A DNA stretch of 47,409 nt, from NCBI RefSeq assembly GCF_947493425.1, contig NZ_CANLRP010000049.1:1-47409 (forward strand). Direction: 5' to 3'. The stretch's first letter is position 1. Each line of letters starts with the position of its first letter. The notes beneath the pieces were generated by a model that was given only the letters and a program-made list of their open reading frames with translations, did no database searches and was not told the origin of the DNA. The DNA comes from an uncultured Microscilla sp. (GTDB taxonomy: Bacteria > Bacteroidota > Bacteroidia > Cytophagales > Microscillaceae). Positions 34,180 to 43,655 of this stretch are shown one piece after another. The position numbers and the translations under genes were made by a program.

Positions 34180-37100
34180 ATGGGCATAATTAAAAACCTG
34201 ATTTGCGTTATTTTTGTAGGGTTTTTCTTCTTTTCGGTTGAGGCTCAAAATACCATATCTACACAGTTTGGGCTGCCTTTTTTGCAGAATTACTCTGCAC
34301 AAACGTATAAGGCAGATTATCAAAACTATGCAATTACTCAAGACAAAAGAGGGGTAATGTATTTTGGCAATCAATTAGGTGTACTGGTATTTGAAGGGGT
34401 ACATTGGCAACTCATTAGTTTGACCAATCAAAGCCCGGTAAAATCGCTGAAGGCTGATAACAAGGGACGAATATATGTAGGAGGAGTAGATGAGTTAGGC
34501 TATTTAAAGCCCGATAAAACAGGTACTTTACAATATGTATCATTGGTTGACAGGCTCCCTTTATCACATCAGACTTTTGGAGATGTACTCCAGATATTTG
34601 ATACCCAGGCAGGCATTTACTTTATCACGTCAGAAGCCATATTTCAATGGCAAAATCAAAAAATCATCCATATAAAAACAGGGACAAAGGCATTTGTAAA
34701 AGCTTTTGAAGCCAATAATCAAAGGTTTGTACAAAGTCAAAAAAACGAGTTGTTAGCACTAGACGTGGCTACCAACCAATTAAAGCATATTGTCACTCTT
34801 AATGAACCACTGGCAGCGGTCCTTCCTTATAAATTTACCCAACAACTTTTAGTCAGTCAATCGGCTAAGTTTTATGTGTTAAGAGAGGGCAAGCTCCTTC
34901 CCTGGCAAAAATTAAACGCTCCATTATTGCAAAATCAACAGGTTAACTGTGCCGTTCAATTATCAAATGGCTCTTATGCCATTGGGAGTAAACAAATAGG
35001 GTTGGTGATTGTAAGCAATACTGGGCATTTAATCAGACATTTTGAAAAAAATACTGGGTTGCTTTCCAATGGTATTTTAGCGCTTTACAGCGACCGGTGG
35101 GAGAACCTTTGGTTGGGTATGAATCGGGGCATTACTCAAATGGCGCTCAATGCTCCTTATGCCTTGATAGACGAACGCCAAGGCTTGCAAGGACAAATTA
35201 ACCAGTTGTTGTTTCACAATAACAAATTGTATGCGGCCACTTCTTTGAGTATGTTCAGAAAAAGATGGGCACACAACCAAGCTTTCGAGCGTGTAACACT
35301 TGCCAATGGCAATGTAAAAGAGATGTTTTTGTGGAAAGATCAGTTATTGGTAGGTCACTCCCAAAACCTGCTCAACGCTCAGGACTCAATACTGAAGATT
35401 GCCGTGCCGCAAGTAGCGGTCAGGTCGCTTACACGCTTGCCTGGCGATAGCTTGCACTTATTGGCATTGGCTAAAAATAAAATTTTATTGCTAAGGTGGA
35501 GTAAAGACAAAGGTCAGTGGGAAGTGGTCAACAAGCTGCCTGGATTTGGTCATAAGGTTACCCAGTTAATGGTCGATCAAAGTGGCAATATATGGCTTCC
35601 TCATTTTACTAAGGGTATATACAAACTAACACTCAATACTGAGCTGTCGAATTGGGAGCAAAAGGTGCTTTATACCACCAAACAGGGTTTACCCTCAAAT
35701 ATTAAAAACACTGTACATAAATTGGGCAATGAGGTGGTTTTTGCTACTCAAAAAGGAGTATATGTTTTTGATGAAAAACAAAAAAGGTTTACTCCCCATC
35801 CTCGTTGGCAAAAAACACCTTTGCATAACAAGGTGATAGAAGCTCTGGCTCAAGACCAAAAAGGAAACCTGTGGTTTGCTACTGAGGTAAAAACCGGGGT
35901 GCTGAAGTTCTCAAAAAACAACCAACCTATAGTAAAATACCTGCCCCAGGTACACAAACCTTCTCAAATATTGCCTCTACCCGATCAGAGCGTGGCGTTT
36001 GTAGCCCAGGAAGGTATTGTGATTTATGATCCAAAGCAAAAAGCAAATGTTGCTTCTGACAGTTTACGCGTCTTGATTCATAAAATAGAAGAAGATGCCA
36101 TGGGAAAAGACACAGTGTTTTTTGGCGGAGCGTTTGCCAACAATGACCATCGCATTGTAGAGGTTCAAAACCAACAAAACAAGTTAGCACTACCCTACAA
36201 AAATAACTCTTTGAGATTTGTATTTGCTTTGCCCTATTATCAAAACTCACAAGACATCGTATACCAACACATACTTGAAAACTTTGACACGAAATGGTCG
36301 CAGTGGAACAAAAACACTGAAAAAGAATACACAAATTTGCCAGAAGGCACTTATACATTTAAAGTAAAGGCGCGCACTGCCGAAGGTTCCGAAAGTTTGG
36401 TCACCCAATATACTTTTGTAATACTTGCCCCTTGGTATCGTACATTTTGGGCGTACACTTTGTATGTGTTAGGCATAGGGTTGAGTATATTTTTGGTGAT
36501 GAAAATAAGTACCAGAAATCACCGAAAACGACGTGCCATACTACAGCGTAAAATAGACGAAAACACTGCCAAAATTCAGGAGCAAAAAGAAATTATAGAA
36601 GCTTCGCTAAAAGCTGAGACAGAGAAAAACTACCGCCTTAAGTCGCAGGAAAAAATACTAAGAAAACACCTCGATCAATTAAATGCTGCACAAAAAGAAG
36701 TAGAACAAAAAAGCAAAATGATTGAGACCCAAAAGAAGAAACTGGAAAGAATTCTGTCAGAAAAAATTGAGCAAAACGATCAGCTACAGGCACACGAAGA
36801 AGTGATGCAGGTACAAATGGATAAACTCATAAACGCGCAGGAAGAGTTAAAAGCAGCCAATGCTACCTTGCATCTGAAGGAAGAAGAAATGCTGAAAAGC
36901 AAGCAAGAGGTAGAACGTGCATTGGCAGAAGCCAGAGACAAAAACGACATGATGGAGGCGCAAGAAGAAGAAATGCGCCAGAACATGGAAGAACTACTGA
37001 CCACTCAGGAAGAAATAGAAAAAACCCAACTTGAGCTGAACAGTCAGATTAAAGCCATTGACAATAGCCCCATTGTCAAAGCCGAATATGATTTGCACGG

Positions 37101-38349
37101 TAAAGTGATCAGTGCCAATAAAGCTTTTTTGGAACTGTTTTACTACGACGATGAACAAATTGGGGAACTATATCACCAAATGCTGGTAGACCCCCATTAT
37201 GCCTCTTCTTTTGAATACGATTTCTTTTGGGACAACTTACGCAATGGGTCTTTGCAACCTGGCGAATACAAAAGGTTTAGCCAGCAAGAAGACGAAATAT
37301 GGCTCAATGCTACCTATTTCCCTGCGGTAAATAAACGAGGACAGGTATTTAAAATAATTATGCTTGCCTTTGACATTACCGAAGCTCGCCAATTGCTGAA
37401 AGACTTTCAGCGTCAGGCCGAAATTCTCAGGGTACAAGAGGAAGAACTTCGCCAAAACATGGAAGAGTTGGTGTCTACCCAGGAAGCGCTGCAAAAAGAA
37501 TCGTCAAAAATAGAAAGCAAGAATCGCTTGATCATGTCAAGTATTCAATATGCACAAAATATTCAGCAGGCTATATTGCCCACTAAAAACACCATGAAAG
37601 AATTATTTGAAGATTCTTTTGTCGTGTTTATACCCAAAGATATTGTATCAGGCGATTTTTACTGGACTACCCAAGTAAGAAAACGAGTAAAGATACGCAA
37701 TAATGAAGCAAAAAGTCCTGACGAAGCAATGTTGCCAGGCTTTCAGGTGTTTACATTTCTTGCGGTGGTTGACTGTACCGGGCATGGGGTACCGGGGGCA
37801 TTTATGAGTATGATAGGGAATTCTTTGCTCAATGAGATTGTGAATAACCAAAAAAAGTATAGCCCCGCCCGTATACTACAGCTGATGCACGAAGGTATAA
37901 GAACCAGACTGATGCAGTCAGAAACGAGCAATCGTGACGGAATGGATGTTTGTTTGTGCAGGCTCGAATACCGCGATGATGATAAGATAGAAATGACCTT
38001 TGCCGGGGCAAAACGTCCCGTGTTTTTGGTAAGAGAAGGGGAACTGACAAGAATTACCGGAGATATGGAGTCGATAGGAGGCTGGCTGGAAGGCATGCAA
38101 CGAGACTATGAAAATAAAACTTTTGAGTTGGAAAAAAATGATACCTTGTACCTGACTTCTGATGGTTTTGTTGATAGTGCAAGTCCAAGGAGAAAAAAGT
38201 TTGGTGAAAAGAGGTTTCGTAAGATGTTGGCAGAGCATGGACACTTGCCTATGAATGAACAACGAAAAATTGTAGTAAAGGCGTTGGCTGAACATCAACA
38301 AGATACAGAACAACGAGATGATATTACCATTGTTGGTATAAAAGTATAA
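34180..38349 (+). CDS. Propeller-PAS-PP2C (SpoIIE-type) sensor phosphatase
   Basis: A 1389-residue transmembrane receptor. A signal peptide (1-22) is followed by a periplasmic ligand-sensing beta-propeller of two-component-regulator type (about 25-660) and a Y_Y_Y domain (about 660-745, LPEGTYTFKVKARTAEG). One membrane span lies at ~750-775. Long coiled coil (about 785-955), a PAS domain (about 955-1070, IDNSPIVKAEYDLHGKVISA) and a second coiled coil lead to the PP2C/SpoIIE phosphatase (about 1125-1389). Metal-binding aspartates lie in DIVSGDFYW, VVDCTGHGVPGAF, TSDGFVD and QRDDITIV. By analogy with SiaA, it should dephosphorylate a SiaC-type protein in response to an external signal. A SiaB-like gene follows after 88 bases. 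Confidence 0.9.
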   Translation: MGIIKNLICVIFVGFFFFSVEAQNTISTQFGLPFLQNYSAQTYKADYQNYAITQDKRGVMYFGNQLGVLVFEGVHWQLISLTNQSPVKSLKADNKGRIYVGGVDELGYLKPDKTGTLQYVSLVDRLPLSHQTFGDVLQIFDTQAGIYFITSEAIFQWQNQKIIHIKTGTKAFVKAFEANNQRFVQSQKNELLALDVATNQLKHIVTLNEPLAAVLPYKFTQQLLVSQSAKFYVLREGKLLPWQKLNAPLLQNQQVNCAVQLSNGSYAIGSKQIGLVIVSNTGHLIRHFEKNTGLLSNGILALYSDRWENLWLGMNRGITQMALNAPYALIDERQGLQGQINQLLFHNNKLYAATSLSMFRKRWAHNQAFERVTLANGNVKEMFLWKDQLLVGHSQNLLNAQDSILKIAVPQVAVRSLTRLPGDSLHLLALAKNKILLLRWSKDKGQWEVVNKLPGFGHKVTQLMVDQSGNIWLPHFTKGIYKLTLNTELSNWEQKVLYTTKQGLPSNIKNTVHKLGNEVVFATQKGVYVFDEKQKRFTPHPRWQKTPLHNKVIEALAQDQKGNLWFATEVKTGVLKFSKNNQPIVKYLPQVHKPSQILPLPDQSVAFVAQEGIVIYDPKQKANVASDSLRVLIHKIEEDAMGKDTVFFGGAFANNDHRIVEVQNQQNKLALPYKNNSLRFVFALPYYQNSQDIVYQHILENFDTKWSQWNKNTEKEYTNLPEGTYTFKVKARTAEGSESLVTQYTFVILAPWYRTFWAYTLYVLGIGLSIFLVMKISTRNHRKRRAILQRKIDENTAKIQEQKEIIEASLKAETEKNYRLKSQEKILRKHLDQLNAAQKEVEQKSKMIETQKKKLERILSEKIEQNDQLQAHEEVMQVQMDKLINAQEELKAANATLHLKEEEMLKSKQEVERALAEARDKNDMMEAQEEEMRQNMEELLTTQEEIEKTQLELNSQIKAIDNSPIVKAEYDLHGKVISANKAFLELFYYDDEQIGELYHQMLVDPHYASSFEYDFFWDNLRNGSLQPGEYKRFSQQEDEIWLNATYFPAVNKRGQVFKIIMLAFDITEARQLLKDFQRQAEILRVQEEELRQNMEELVSTQEALQKESSKIESKNRLIMSSIQYAQNIQQAILPTKNTMKELFEDSFVVFIPKDIVSGDFYWTTQVRKRVKIRNNEAKSPDEAMLPGFQVFTFLAVVDCTGHGVPGAFMSMIGNSLLNEIVNNQKKYSPARILQLMHEGIRTRLMQSETSNRDGMDVCLCRLEYRDDDKIEMTFAGAKRPVFLVREGELTRITGDMESIGGWLEGMQRDYENKTFELEKNDTLYLTSDGFVDSASPRRKKFGEKRFRKMLAEHGHLPMNEQRKIVVKALAEHQQDTEQRDDITIVGIKV

Positions 38350-38437
38350 TAAACCAGTGATTCTTAAGGCATTCATGACAGTTCGCTTATTTGTTTGGGA
38401 ATCTTTTTCTTTTTTGTTTACTTCGCAATATATTTAA

Positions 38438-38995
38438 ATGACTATGAGTAAAGAGGTTACCAAGGAGTTTAACTTTTTTGAGTATCACGATCAGATCAAT
38501 CAGGAGAATATCATTCTTTCTTATAAAGGACCGATTACAGCAATGCTTATTGCTGAGTTGAGCAGGGATATAAGAGCAGAAATACAGCACCACAGAAAGG
38601 CTTCAAAGAAAGTATTTTCTATTTTTATGGAATTAGCCCAAAATGTTCTATATTATTCCAGCGAAATAAATCTTTTTGGTGACAAAAACAGGGTAGGGAC
38701 TATTTTTATTGTAAATGAAGATGAGCGCTACAAGGTAATTGTAGGGAATATGGTTAAAAATACAATCACCTCTGACCTGAAAGAACGTTGCCATAAAATA
38801 AAAGAACTCGGAAGAAGTGAGCTAAGAGCTTATAAGCGTGAACTTAGAGATCAGCCATATCATAATGATGAAAGCAGTGAGGCAGGCATTGGTTTAGTAC
38901 AGGCTGCATTGACTGCAGATAGCTTTGAAATGAAAATTATTGAAATGAGCAATGAATATTCATTTTTTGTGTTATTTTTAACTGTACAAAAATAA
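38438..38995 (+). CDS. SiaB-like protein kinase
   Basis: A 185-residue GHKL-type kinase of the SiaB family (DUF6272). The N-box is IFMELAQNVLYYSS (Glu65, Asn69) and the ATP-lid glycine region is SSEAGIGLVQAAL (Gly150, Gly152). There is no membrane segment or dimerisation/His-phosphotransfer domain, as in anti-sigma-factor-type kinases such as SpoIIAB. In Pseudomonas aeruginosa, SiaB phosphorylates SiaC. Here the gene lies directly between a PP2C sensor and a SiaC-like gene, the same functional set. It is the only kinase of this type in the window. Cytoplasmic. Confidence 0.8.
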   Translation: MTMSKEVTKEFNFFEYHDQINQENIILSYKGPITAMLIAELSRDIRAEIQHHRKASKKVFSIFMELAQNVLYYSSEINLFGDKNRVGTIFIVNEDERYKVIVGNMVKNTITSDLKERCHKIKELGRSELRAYKRELRDQPYHNDESSEAGIGLVQAALTADSFEMKIIEMSNEYSFFVLFLTVQK

Positions 38996-39218
38996 AGTGT
39001 TTTTTTTACAAGATTTTCATAATATACTTAAACAAAAATGGTTTTGGGGACAGATTTTAACCAATTGTCTGGATACCAACATTAATCAATCCTGTAAATA
39101 TTAAAATCACTTTAATCTTAGTATAATATGGTACGCTTTTAGTATAACTTATGCTGTAATAAAATTGTATTAACTTGTATTTTGGCGAAAATAAATAATA
39201 ATATATAATTATTAAAAA

Positions 39219-39614
39219 ATGGAAGATTTAGAGATTAAAGGTGAAAGCGGTGTTTTCTACATCCCTACTGTACATTTGAATGCTTCTACGGGTGAATGTG
39301 AAATTTCTGGCGAATCTTACCTTGAAGACACCGACGAATTTTATAATACAATCATCAAATGGATTGAGCAATATGTTCAAGAGGTAAAAAATGCGATTAC
39401 CTTTAATTTTAGACTTACTTACTTCAATACGAGTTCTTCTCGTGGAATATTAGATGTACTACGTGCATTGAAGAAGTTCGAAGATGATGGAGGTTCTGTA
39501 ACAATTAACTGGTACTATCCTGACGATGATGACAGTATTGCTGAAGAAGCTGAAGATTATATGAAAAGTACCGGACTTGAAATCAACATGTTCTCTTTTG
39601 AGCCAGAAGATTAA
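39219..39614 (+). CDS. SiaC-like phosphoprotein switch (DUF1987), copy 1
   Basis: A 131-residue acidic protein of the DUF1987/SiaC family. The conserved core is LTYFNTSSSRGILDVLRALK. The Thr71/Ser72-74 cluster corresponds to the region carrying SiaC's phosphorylated threonine in P. aeruginosa; the exact residue needs an alignment. It ends in an acidic DDDDS loop and a WYYPDDDD strand-loop. In the known system, SiaB phosphorylates it, a PP2C dephosphorylates it, and the unphosphorylated form activates a partner (SiaD cyclase). It lies 223 bases after the SiaB-like gene and is probably co-regulated. Confidence 0.85.
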   Translation: MEDLEIKGESGVFYIPTVHLNASTGECEISGESYLEDTDEFYNTIIKWIEQYVQEVKNAITFNFRLTYFNTSSSRGILDVLRALKKFEDDGGSVTINWYYPDDDDSIAEEAEDYMKSTGLEINMFSFEPED

Positions 39615-40026
39615 GAACTCTATATTGTTATTTAAAACTTTGTATACTCACATAAGTGATCTGGAAAAATAAGCTGTGCCAATTCAAGAAAATATGTTGT
39701 TCTCAGGTGATTCAAAAAAAACGGTGCATAGCCAAAGCTATGAAGCTTTTTTTTGAGAAGCCTGAGGGCAATAGATACACTTTGATGGCTCAAATTATTT
39801 ATGAAAGATCACTAAGTACATGTTTTGAAAAACTTGTTTCAAAACATGTACCTATTACAAAAGTTGCGTATACCTTGATCTAACAGAGATATTAAAAGCA
39901 TAAAAAAGCGCTTTTATAATGGAAAATGTGTATTTTGTGGAATAAAATTACCCAGCAGTATTTCCATATTCAACGGCTTTGTTATTTTGGAAAATGTACT
40001 CTGTATGAAGGTGAATAAAAAACTAT
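39615..40026. other. Intergenic region carrying structured element copy 2
   Basis: There is no gene. The structured palindromic element lies at 39667-39800. A TATTTTGG box (39983-39990) precedes the next gene. A 75-codon ORF that overlaps the element is an artefact of the palindrome. Confidence 0.55.
39667..39800. repeat. Structured palindromic element, copy 2
   Basis: Same layout as copy 1 at 24847-24984. The outer stem is AAATAA/TTATTT, then a 5x5 loop (gctgt/tcaaa). GCC with a bulged A and AT pairs with ATGGC. Then come CTCAGG (39702-39707)/CCTGAG (39761-39766) and TCAAAAAAAA (39712-39721)/TTTTTTTTGA (39747-39756). A 5x4 internal loop leads to CATAGC/GCTATG with the loop caaa. Compared with copy 1, four of the six pairs in the GAGTGG/CCACTC stem are changed on both sides and still pair. 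Confidence 0.8.
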
Positions 40027-42051
40027 ATGATTAATAGTGCTAATATTGGCTTAAAAGTATCAGGTTATACTTTACTCTTTGTAGTAATGCTATTACTTGC
40101 ATGTCCTGTTTTAGGGCAACCTACCAATAAAAAGCAACTATTGCAAGACAACAAAATTGAACGACTTAAGCTTCTCTACAAAAGCACCAAGTCAGATACC
40201 AGCAGGGTTAAGATACTTAACCAACTCTATAAAGAACTTATCTCAAGTGAACCCCTCCAGGCTAAAAAATACGCCGAAGAAGCCCTTAACATTTCCGAAA
40301 AACTCAATTACTTTCTTGGCATAGCCAAAAGCTCCGACAATGTAGGCAATGTGTACTATGACCAGGGAGCCTATCTACAGGCTTTAGAATACTACCATAA
40401 ATCGCTCAAGTTTAAAGAAAAACTTGGCAATAAAATACAAGTAAGTAAGGCATACAACAAACTTGCAAATACTTATGTACGCAAAGGAGACCAAAAATCT
40501 GGAAGAGAGTTTTACGAAAAATCACTGAAATTAAGCCAAGACATTGGGTACAATAAAGGTGTGATTACTACCTTGACCAACCTGGGCAGTTATTACAACT
40601 CAGTGACTGACTATGAAAAAGCCCTTGAGTACCACTTAAAGGCTATTCAGGTAGAAGGTTTAGACGATAAAAAAGTGCTTGCCTATAATTACAACAGAAT
40701 AGGGGATTTGTACTTACGTAAAAGTGACTATTCTTTAGCGTTGCGTTATTACCGACAAGAATTATTGGTGGCACGTACTGACGGTGATGACGTAGAAATG
40801 CAAAAAGCTTATCGGGGTATTTCTGAAGTATACGCCAAACGCAATGACTATCAAAAAGCCTATGAGTATTATCAGCTTTTTGCCCAAACCAAAGAGCTGA
40901 TTACTCAAAGAAAGAGCAAAGAAAAAATAAAAGAGATTCAATCGCTGTTTGATGCCCAGAAAAAACAAAACTTAACCGAGATATTGCTGCTTACCCAAAA
41001 CCAGAAAATAAAAGACGATCGTATTGCGCAACGCAATAAACTTTTGGGAGTAGTAGCTTTTGCCTTTGTAGCAGTACTTACCCTGGCGTTTTTCTTTTAT
41101 CGCAACAATGTGCGTACCCAACGTATTAATCAATTGTTAGAAAAGAAAAGTAAAGAACTGGAAGAAAACAGTACCGAGCTCAAAAGGCAAATTCAGCAAA
41201 ACATTGCCAAAGAGGAGGCCATTAACCGCCAAAAACGTACCCTCGAACAGGCATTGGATGAGATTGAACGTAAGAACAAAAATATTACGGCAAGTATCAA
41301 TTACGCCAAGCGTATCCAAGAGTCAATGTTGCCGTTCAGCGAAGAAATTACCCGACACCTTCCCGAACACTTTATATTTTTTAAGCCCCGCGATATTGTA
41401 AGCGGCGATTTTTATTACTTTACTACCAAAAACGGTAAAATAATCATTGCTGAAGTAGATTGTACCGGACATGGGGTGCCTGGTGCTATTATGTCAATGT
41501 TGGGCAACGATTACTTGAATCAAATTATCAACCTGCAAGGCATTACGTCGCCCGACCAGGTACTGAATGAGCTACATAAAAACATACGCACTACGCTCAA
41601 ACAAGACGAAACTGAAAATCGGGATGGAATGGATATAGCACTCATTGTGATTGATCCAGAAACCCGTACTCTTGAGTTTGCCGGAGCAAGTAGCCCACTT
41701 ACATTGATGCAAAATGGTGAAATGGACATCTTGTTGTCGAGTGAACTACCTATTGGAGGCTTTCAGAAAGACAAAGAACGCGTATTTACCAAACATACCG
41801 TATCGTTTGCTGAACCTACCACCTTTTATGTGTTTTCTGATGGGTTTCAAGATCAATTTGGTGGGCCAAGAGGACGACGCTTTGCCAAGAAAAAACTTCG
41901 CAAACTGCTTTTCGAAATCCACGAAAAACCAATGGTAGAGCAAAAGAAAATGCTGGATAATACCTTGAAAGACTGGATGTATGACCCAAAGCATAAAAGA
42001 GAACACAAGCAGATAGACGATATTTTGGTGATAGGTGTACACCTTGGCTAA
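40027..42051 (+). CDS. TPR-containing PP2C (SpoIIE-type) phosphatase
   Basis: A 674-residue membrane protein. A signal or first membrane segment lies at ~10-30. About six TPR units (about 60-300; YLQALEYYHKSLKFKEKLGN and ALEYHLKAIQVEG are typical) precede a transmembrane span near 338-358 (VVAFAFVAVLTLAFFFY). A coiled coil (about 365-425) joins it to a SpoIIE/PP2C domain (about 430-674). Metal ligands are in DIVSGDFYYF, EVDCTGHGVPGAI, FSDGFQDQFGG and IDDILVIG. It is the second SiaA-type phosphatase here, with a different sensory module from the propeller one at 34180. It sits between the two SiaC-like genes, so it probably acts on one or both. Confidence 0.88.
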   Translation: MINSANIGLKVSGYTLLFVVMLLLACPVLGQPTNKKQLLQDNKIERLKLLYKSTKSDTSRVKILNQLYKELISSEPLQAKKYAEEALNISEKLNYFLGIAKSSDNVGNVYYDQGAYLQALEYYHKSLKFKEKLGNKIQVSKAYNKLANTYVRKGDQKSGREFYEKSLKLSQDIGYNKGVITTLTNLGSYYNSVTDYEKALEYHLKAIQVEGLDDKKVLAYNYNRIGDLYLRKSDYSLALRYYRQELLVARTDGDDVEMQKAYRGISEVYAKRNDYQKAYEYYQLFAQTKELITQRKSKEKIKEIQSLFDAQKKQNLTEILLLTQNQKIKDDRIAQRNKLLGVVAFAFVAVLTLAFFFYRNNVRTQRINQLLEKKSKELEENSTELKRQIQQNIAKEEAINRQKRTLEQALDEIERKNKNITASINYAKRIQESMLPFSEEITRHLPEHFIFFKPRDIVSGDFYYFTTKNGKIIIAEVDCTGHGVPGAIMSMLGNDYLNQIINLQGITSPDQVLNELHKNIRTTLKQDETENRDGMDIALIVIDPETRTLEFAGASSPLTLMQNGEMDILLSSELPIGGFQKDKERVFTKHTVSFAEPTTFYVFSDGFQDQFGGPRGRRFAKKKLRKLLFEIHEKPMVEQKKMLDNTLKDWMYDPKHKREHKQIDDILVIGVHLG

Positions 42052-42362
42052 TGAGGAAAACCATTAAATAATTTTCTCTTGCATAATTGATTTTGAAAGT
42101 TATTTCGCTATTTTTAAATTTCAACTTAAACTTCTGATTACTTTATAAATAATCACAATTGCTTATAGTAAACAAGAATGATGTATCAAATATTTGATGT
42201 TTAATTGTTGTTGTGAAACATATAATGTCAGGTATAATACAAGGCATGCCTCATTCCAGAAGACATTGATGCCTTATAAAAAGCTTGTCAGTGATTATAT
42301 AGTAGAGGTTTTTCAGGAAAAAATTACTAATAGCACAAAGTGTCCACACGCGATATATTTTT
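42052..42362. other. Intergenic region before second SiaC-like gene
   Basis: There is no gene; it is AT-rich. No convincing promoter or hairpin was found. A 63-codon ORF overlapping the next start has no features. Confidence 0.45.
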
Positions 42363-42758
42363 ATGATGGAAGAATTATTTGTTGAAGAGACGGATACTAC
42401 CCCTCAGGTTCATTTTAACCCAGAAGAAGGTAGTATTGAAATTAAAGGTATTTCTATCCCAGAAGACGCAGAAGCTTTCTATAACCCCATCTTGGCTGAC
42501 CTTCAGGCGTATATTGAAGATGAACCAAAAGCTCAAACAAATGTGTTGTTTAAACTTGTGTATATCAACACGGGAACTTCGGCTATGGTGGCAAAGTTGA
42601 TTAAAATTGTAGAGGCACTGGAGGAAAAAGAGAATTGCGAAATTAACATCACCTGGTACTACGAAGAAGAAGATGAGGATATGAAAGACCTGGGCGATTA
42701 TTTCAGTTCGTTTACTGAACTTGTCTTTGACTTTGTGCCAATGGAAGAAATAGAATAA
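42363..42758 (+). CDS. SiaC-like phosphoprotein switch (DUF1987), copy 2
   Basis: A 131-residue acidic paralogue of the protein at 39219. The motif is LVYINTGTSAMVAKLIKIVEAL, with Thr70 at the position of Thr71 in copy 1 but NTGTS instead of NTSSS. It also has the closing WYYEEEDEDM strand-loop. The retained threonine suggests it is still a phosphorylation substrate, but the changed neighbours could alter kinase or partner choice. It lies 311 bases after the TPR-PP2C gene. It converges on the batC-like gene. Confidence 0.82.
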   Translation: MMEELFVEETDTTPQVHFNPEEGSIEIKGISIPEDAEAFYNPILADLQAYIEDEPKAQTNVLFKLVYINTGTSAMVAKLIKIVEALEEKENCEINITWYYEEEDEDMKDLGDYFSSFTELVFDFVPMEEIE

Positions 42759-42764
42759 ACATTG

Positions 42765-42787
42765 GGTGAGGAATACACTGCCTCACC
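42765..42787. terminator. Hairpin between convergent siaC-like and batC-like genes
   Basis: GGTGAGG (42765-42771) and CCTCACC (42781-42787) form a 7-bp stem with a 9-nt loop between the two convergent stops. There is no long T-run on either strand, so it is a weak terminator call. Confidence 0.5.
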
Positions 42788-42803
42788 TATCCTAAGGTTT
42801 TGA

Positions 42804-43655
42804 TTACCAGTCAGGTTTACTTTTTTCGTAACCCTTTTTAGCTTTTTTATTGCGTCGTCTTTTTTGTTGTAAATATTGAATTTCCTGGTTTTTGAGGGCT
42901 TCAAATATAGTTTTGATCTTCTCCTGGTTAATATTTACTGCTTTGAGTTTATCTTCTCTTAGCTTATTTTTATCCTCTTTTTTATTGCCTGTTTTCGAAC
43001 CATCCTCTTTGCCCTCAGGGTCTTGTTTTTCGAGGCGGTCTTTCCCATTTTTTGATTCTTTTTTTTGGGCACGTTTTTCCTCAGAGTCACCTTCTCCTTC
43101 TTCAGAAACTGTTTTCTGTTTTTCACCATTGCCATCACTTTTGGTCTTTCTCGATTGAGACTTGCGTTTTTTCTTAGAGGAATTCTTTTCGGCAAATTTT
43201 CTTAGTGCCTCTAGTTTTTTTCGTAACAACTCGTAATTATAGCGCGCCTCCAGGTTTTTTGGGTTCTTTTTGATGGCTTTCTTGAAAAGTTTGAGGGCAG
43301 TTCGGAGGTCTTCTATTGAAGAGTCTTTGTTATAGTTTTCTTCAGAGATCATACCTAATTGGTGATAGGCAAGTGAGCTTAAGGTAGGGTTTTCATTTTT
43401 AGATACCAGCACATAATACTTGCGGGCATCGAGCCATTTTTTTGTTTTGTAATAAGCATGTGCCAGGTTAATGTAAACGTTGGGGTCATTTATTTGAAGC
43501 TGCTCCACTAAGTGTTCGTACCTATGAATGGCTATTAGGTAGTTTTTGTCTTCGAAAGCTTTCTGAGCCTTCCACTGCGTATCGTTTACTTCAGATACAT
43601 AAGTAAGAGGGTTGATAGCCAAAAACAATGATAATATGGTCAAATACTTGATCAT
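42804..43655 (-). CDS. batC: BatC-like TPR protein
   Basis: A 283-residue protein. An N-terminal signal-like hydrophobic segment (4-20) precedes TPR units (about 25-150; NLAHAYYKTKKWLDARKYY and LGMISEENYNKDSS). The Lys/Glu-rich tail (about 155-245) is low complexity and probably disordered. The start overlaps the stop of the upstream VWA gene by 4 bases (ATGA), so the two are translationally coupled. This arrangement is that of Bat (aerotolerance) operons in Bacteroidota, where BatC lies after the VWA proteins. Location is likely periplasmic or membrane-associated. Function in the Bat complex is not biochemically settled. Confidence 0.82.
   Translation of the reverse strand: MIKYLTILSLFLAINPLTYVSEVNDTQWKAQKAFEDKNYLIAIHRYEHLVEQLQINDPNVYINLAHAYYKTKKWLDARKYYVLVSKNENPTLSSLAYHQLGMISEENYNKDSSIEDLRTALKLFKKAIKKNPKNLEARYNYELLRKKLEALRKFAEKNSSKKKRKSQSRKTKSDGNGEKQKTVSEEGEGDSEEKRAQKKESKNGKDRLEKQDPEGKEDGSKTGNKKEDKNKLREDKLKAVNINQEKIKTIFEALKNQEIQYLQQKRRRNKKAKKGYEKSKPDW

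Noticed and set aside
39656..39883. 75-codon ORF over the structured element copy 2, and a related one at 24885-25097
   Set aside because: Both follow from the palindrome sequence. They differ in protein and share only the DNA structure, so they are not genes.
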